A stretch of DNA of 64,000 nucleotides from Dyadobacter sp. SG02 (lineage in GTDB: Bacteria > Bacteroidota > Bacteroidia > Cytophagales > Spirosomataceae). The stretch spans positions 305,263 to 369,262 of the forward strand of contig NZ_FNYL01000005.1 in the NCBI RefSeq assembly GCF_900109045.1, in the 5' to 3' direction. Made by a program: the position numbers and the translations under genes. The notes below the pieces were generated by a model. It saw nothing but the letters and a program-made list of their open reading frames with translations. It did not search any database and had not been told where the DNA came from. This document shows, piece after piece, positions 60,452 to 64,000 of the stretch; within the stretch, counting starts at the first letter, position 1, and each line of letters starts with the position of its first letter.

Positions 60452-63400
60452 CTACCTCCCCACCTTCAACCGCGTCTGTGCTCCGCCACTCACATCCTTC
60501 AATTCCACTTTCAACCCACCACCCGGCACCACACTGCGGTCGATCACGAGCGTAATAGGCTGAATGCCCTGGTTGAGGTCGGCGGTGATAGTGCCGTCGT
60601 TCACTTTCAATGATTTTGCACCGCTGTAAGCTGTGATGCCGTTGGTGCTGCTTAAAGCGAAGGTTACAGGCCCTTTGGTTAATGCTTCGATTTCGAAACC
60701 GACCACGCTATATGATTTGCCCGCGTTGTTCTTGATTTCAACCAGCTCATCTATCGGCAGTTCACCGGAGACTTTACTGTAAACCGGAACGCCACTTACC
60801 CTGCCTTTGCCCGCTGATGTCGCACTTCCCGGTGTGAATTTGGAAGCCAATTCTTTGCTCAAACTGATATTCTCCCACCTGCGCACGTAACGCGTCGCGG
60901 GCACGCGGAAGTCGCCCGGTTCGCCGAGTTTGGTCAGGAATGCGACCAGGTTTACGAATTGGTCGCGGTCGAGGCTGGCGGTGAGGCCCGGAGGCATCAG
61001 CGAGCCTGGTACTTTTTCCATGACCTGCACCTGGCTCTTGGCAATGGAAACTTCCTTGCCCGTCACATCGCGGATCACGATTTCGTTGGCACCGTCGGAA
61101 GCCAGGTAACCCAGTAATTCGGAGCCGTCCTTCTTCACGACGCGTTTCAGGTCATAACCTTCTTTAATAGACGCACTCGGGTAAATGATCGATTTAATGA
61201 TGGTTTCCGCAGGTGAGCTCGTTCCAAGGCTGCTCAAATCCGGCCCAATCAGACCACCCGCACCGCCAATCGCATGGCAGGTCGTACAGCTTGACTCGGC
61301 TTTGCGGAAAATCAGCTCTCCTTTCGCTGCATCGCCTTTTTCGCGCGCGAGCTTGGCGAGGCCTTCAATCGTTTTGTCATCCAGATCCTGTGGCATTTTC
61401 GGTGCAGGCATTGCGCCACCGGAATCTTCCAGCGCCTTTTTCAATGCCGCGATTTCGTCGATAAGTTGACGTGTCCAGCCGGCACGCTGCTGCACAAGTA
61501 CGCGGCCGCGCTTCGCAAATGCTTCCGGGATTTTCTTCGCGGCGATGGCGTCGGCCAGTGCCGCGGCGCCCGAGTTGGAAGGAATGAATGCGAGGAAGAG
61601 CTCTGAAACATCCGTATCCGCAGGCAGGGAGCGCATGAGTTCAGCACTCACCCGCGCACCTTCTTTTTCGTCCAGACCAGCCAGTTGCGAAGCCGCGATG
61701 ATGCGTACTTCCGGCGTGTTTTTCGGGCCGGTCAGCTCGGTTACTAGTTGCAGGGCCTTCGGTTTGTCGATGGCACCCAATGCACCGAGTGCGGCTTTTT
61801 TGGTAGCCGGGTTGCCACTCTGGATAAGACTGGTTAACCGGTCGTTCAATGATGATATTTTCCAAAGGCCGATCAGGCGAATGGCGCTGAGGCTGACAGC
61901 TTCATCGTCGTTGCCGATCAGCGAAGCAATGCGCTCGGTATTTTTGTTTGGGATAACCTTGCGCTGGCTACCTGCTTCTTCCAATGCCGCGAGTTGTGCG
62001 GCGGCGTTTTTGTTGTTAGGCTGAACTGCGAGGTCGAGGAGCATATTCAGGTCGGCAGGCTGACCGAGCCGGGCGATCGATGCGAGGACATCTTTCTGAT
62101 ACTCTTCCGGCACCTGGCCTTTTTGGTATAAACCCGTCAGCAATGCCGCAGCATCTGCGCTGGTGGCCGATTTCAATGCATAGGCCGTCTTTTTCGCGTC
62201 GCCAAGCAGATTAGCGTCCGTTTTCAGCTTCGATACCCACACCGGTTCCAGCTCGCGAACCGTTTGCCATAATGCAAAGTCCAGGAATTCGTCCATCTGC
62301 GCATCCAGCACGGTCAAGGCAGTTTTCGCTGCTTCCGGCGTCTTCGTCCTACGTAATGCGATTACCGCTTCGAGGCGTACCTGCGGATGTGCGTCGCCTA
62401 CCGCTTTCGCGAGCAATGCAGGCGTGTTGGAAACTTTCGGGTACCAAAGCGCCAATGCACGCAACGCCGCCGCACGCACGTTGTGGCTTTTCGCATTGAG
62501 CAAATTGAGCAGTACCGGCTCATTGACGGTTTCCAGTGTTTGGTATAACCATAATGCTTCCAGCAGGTTATGCTCGTATTTCACATCATTCTTATCCAAA
62601 CCGGCAACCCATTTTTCCAACGCCGGCAACACTTCCTTCGTGCCACGGGCTTTCAATACCTGTTTCGCTTGCAGGCGGGTCCAGTCTTCGGGCAATTTTA
62701 ATGATTCGAGCAATTCGGTAACGGTCGCTTTGGCTAGCTGTGGCTTTTTCACCAGCGGGCGGTTTTTAGCAACGATCCGCCAGATGCGGCCGTGCTGCTG
62801 GTCGCGGCGGGGATCGTGAAAATCCACTTCGCCGTGCTGGATGATGGGGTTATACCAGTCGGCGACGTAAATGGCGCCATCCGGTCCTACATTGATATCC
62901 ACCGGACGGAAAGCCACATTATCGGACCACATGAGATCGTCGGTTTGTTTGGAAACGTAGCCACTCCCCTGTTCTTCCAGTTTGAAACTATTGATGCGGT
63001 TGGCGCGGAAGTCGTTGGTGATCATGCGGCCCTGCCATGCATCCGGCAAATGCCCGCCTGAAACGACGTCCAGACCACTATGCTTTGGCTGACCGGGGTT
63101 CAGGCCGCGTAAAAGACGTGCAGCGCCAGGCGCGGTTACGAATGTAGCACCTGGAAATGCGTAGTTAATACCCTCACCACCAGCACCATCAGTTAAAAAC
63201 GACTGACCCCAGCGGTCGAACTGCAAGCCCCATGGGTTCACAAGCCCGCGTGCGTACACATCCATATCCAGGTTGCGCGTGTTGAGCTGCCAAACGCCGC
63301 CGCCTTCCAGCCGTTTGATTCCGAATGGTGTTTCTACGTGGCTGTAAATGTAGATCGACTGGTTGAAATACATCCGCCCCTCGGGTCCCCAGCGGAAAGT

Positions 63401-63901
63401 GTGGATCAAATGGTGCGTATCGCCGGTTCCAAAACCGCTCAGGATTCGGCGTTTTTTGTCTGCCTTTCCGTCGCCATCGGTATCCGCGAAATGCAGGATT
63501 TCCGTCGAGTTGGCCACGTAACAGCCCCCGTCGCCCGGTAGGATTCCGGTTGGCTGTATCAATCCTTCGGCGAAAACGGTCGATTTATCGGCCTTTCCGT
63601 CGCCGTCTGTGTCTTCCAGAACAAATATCTTATCGTTCGCCGATTCACCGGTTTTCAAATGCGGGTACACCGTGCTGCTCACCACCCAAAGGCGACCTTC
63701 GGTATCCCAGTTCATCTGGATCGGCTTTGCGACCATCGGGTCGGCGGCGAACAGTGTTACTTCGAAGCCTTCGGCTAGTTTAAAGGATTTCAGCTCCTTT
63801 TCAACGTCAGGGTCGAGGTTAAATGGATGCTGCTCGGGCTCTGTCGAGGAGGTCAGCAGCATCATGGGAAGGAACAATGCTCCGTATAATAATTTTTTCA
63901 T
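60452..63901 (-). CDS. PVC-type heme-binding CxxCH protein
   Basis: A 1149-aa exported protein. The ATG at 63901 (MKKLLYGALFLPMMLLTSST) gives a signal peptide; two in-frame ATGs lie up to 11 codons upstream. Order: GSDH/NHL-like propeller (~30-390: FEVTLFAADPMVAKPIQMNW, DTDGDGKADK repeats, DINVGPDGAIYVADWYNPII), HEAT-like helical repeats (~400-830), a cytochrome c domain with CTTCH (SSCTTCHAIGGAGGLIGPDL, ~870), and a C-terminal beta-domain (KGPVTFALSSTNGI, ~1050-1149). The family is frequent in Planctomycetes and Cytophagales and is thought to oxidise sugars or related compounds. ThuA lies on the same strand 1.9 kb away. Confidence 0.93.
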   Translation of the reverse strand: MKKLLYGALFLPMMLLTSSTEPEQHPFNLDPDVEKELKSFKLAEGFEVTLFAADPMVAKPIQMNWDTEGRLWVVSSTVYPHLKTGESANDKIFVLEDTDGDGKADKSTVFAEGLIQPTGILPGDGGCYVANSTEILHFADTDGDGKADKKRRILSGFGTGDTHHLIHTFRWGPEGRMYFNQSIYIYSHVETPFGIKRLEGGGVWQLNTRNLDMDVYARGLVNPWGLQFDRWGQSFLTDGAGGEGINYAFPGATFVTAPGAARLLRGLNPGQPKHSGLDVVSGGHLPDAWQGRMITNDFRANRINSFKLEEQGSGYVSKQTDDLMWSDNVAFRPVDINVGPDGAIYVADWYNPIIQHGEVDFHDPRRDQQHGRIWRIVAKNRPLVKKPQLAKATVTELLESLKLPEDWTRLQAKQVLKARGTKEVLPALEKWVAGLDKNDVKYEHNLLEALWLYQTLETVNEPVLLNLLNAKSHNVRAAALRALALWYPKVSNTPALLAKAVGDAHPQVRLEAVIALRRTKTPEAAKTALTVLDAQMDEFLDFALWQTVRELEPVWVSKLKTDANLLGDAKKTAYALKSATSADAAALLTGLYQKGQVPEEYQKDVLASIARLGQPADLNMLLDLAVQPNNKNAAAQLAALEEAGSQRKVIPNKNTERIASLIGNDDEAVSLSAIRLIGLWKISSLNDRLTSLIQSGNPATKKAALGALGAIDKPKALQLVTELTGPKNTPEVRIIAASQLAGLDEKEGARVSAELMRSLPADTDVSELFLAFIPSNSGAAALADAIAAKKIPEAFAKRGRVLVQQRAGWTRQLIDEIAALKKALEDSGGAMPAPKMPQDLDDKTIEGLAKLAREKGDAAKGELIFRKAESSCTTCHAIGGAGGLIGPDLSSLGTSSPAETIIKSIIYPSASIKEGYDLKRVVKKDGSELLGYLASDGANEIVIRDVTGKEVSIAKSQVQVMEKVPGSLMPPGLTASLDRDQFVNLVAFLTKLGEPGDFRVPATRYVRRWENISLSKELASKFTPGSATSAGKGRVSGVPVYSKVSGELPIDELVEIKNNAGKSYSVVGFEIEALTKGPVTFALSSTNGITAYSGAKSLKVNDGTITADLNQGIQPITLVIDRSVVPGGGLKVELKDVSGGAQTRLKVGR

Positions 63902-63910
63902 ATCTAACAT

Positions 63911-63987
63911 TACAATTATTGCGGTGCGCTGCACCTGGATTGTTTTTTGAATCGACCATTGCTACAATTATTCTGGTGCTCTGCACC
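63911..63987. repeat. REP-like structured repeat element 3 (may continue past window edge)
   Basis: Two units in the same orientation, reading on the minus strand as hairpin, 6-nt spacer, attgta. Unit a: tacaat (63911-63916) and hairpin ggtgc-gct-gcacc (63923-63935). Unit b: gctacaat (63961-63968) and hairpin ggtgc-tct-gcacc (63975-63987). They share the layout of the elements at 46578 and 57635. They lie just upstream of the cytochrome gene start, so they are part of its leader or promoter region. Confidence 0.8.
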
Positions 63988-64000
63988 ATTCGATTATGCA

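Noticed and set aside
1..64000. tRNA, rRNA and known riboswitches
   Set aside because: No cloverleaf with the usual T-loop/anticodon features, no rRNA-like stretch and no familiar riboswitch core was noticed. A covariance-model scan was not possible.

Overview
The window looks like chromosomal DNA of a Bacteroidota bacterium of the Cytophagales/Spirosomataceae type, most like Dyadobacter or a close relative (inference from gene content). The support is: two SusC/SusD pairs, an ECF sigma/FecR pair, several proteins with type IX secretion (T9SS) C-terminal tails, LytS/LytTR signalling, PVC-type cytochrome and ThuA proteins, and promoters of the TTG / TAnnTTTG type. No tRNA, rRNA, CRISPR array, complete IS element or prophage was seen.

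Layout. 1-7974 (minus strand): a glycan-uptake locus with a sigma factor, FecR anti-sigma, SusC, a SusD cut by the window edge, an apiosidase-like DUF4038 hydrolase and a frameshifted T9SS-tail remnant. 8498-16048 (plus): three tandem phage-tail-collar proteins, a GNAT acetyltransferase, a small DUF protein and a 1668-aa beta-helix/Ig-like T9SS surface protein. There is no other phage gene, so this looks like a surface or secreted system of unknown role. 16193-21300: LytS-type histidine kinase, LytTR regulator, a TonB-dependent receptor and two small envelope proteins. 21526-28638: a second glycan locus (SusC, SusD, DUF3823 lipoprotein, GH71/99-like lipoprotein). 28828-46449: mixed housekeeping and accessory genes (DUF1016/YhcG nuclease, M81 peptidase, racemase, PQQ sugar dehydrogenase, HxlR/NmrA pair, methyltransferase, RibD-like reductase, BNR protein, small envelope proteins, MBL-fold hydrolase).

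46578-52359 is an accessory island: a REP-like repeat, a SymE-like toxin, an XRE-ImmA/DUF4411-PIN pair, then a visibly AT-rich two-gene operon of a Dam-type adenine methylase overlapping a 760-aa DGQHR protein. That protein has a degenerate nuclease-like N-terminus and a HEPN-like RX4H C-terminus, and it is the best candidate here for an undescribed defence module. 52396-63901 mixes household genes (M28 peptidase, DUF1304, ThuA, PVC cytochrome) with more toxin-antitoxin material (a PIN pair, a truncated MazF/PemK toxin behind an intact antitoxin, a second XRE-ImmA/PIN pair with a well-formed promoter-operator) and a subclass B1 metallo-beta-lactamase.

A family of structured repeats recurs at 46.6, 57.6 and 63.9 kb. 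Each unit is a 13-nt hairpin with loop AGA or AGC, 5-6 nt, then TTGTA, extended to TTGTAGC in four of the five units. The stems differ between copies but stay paired.
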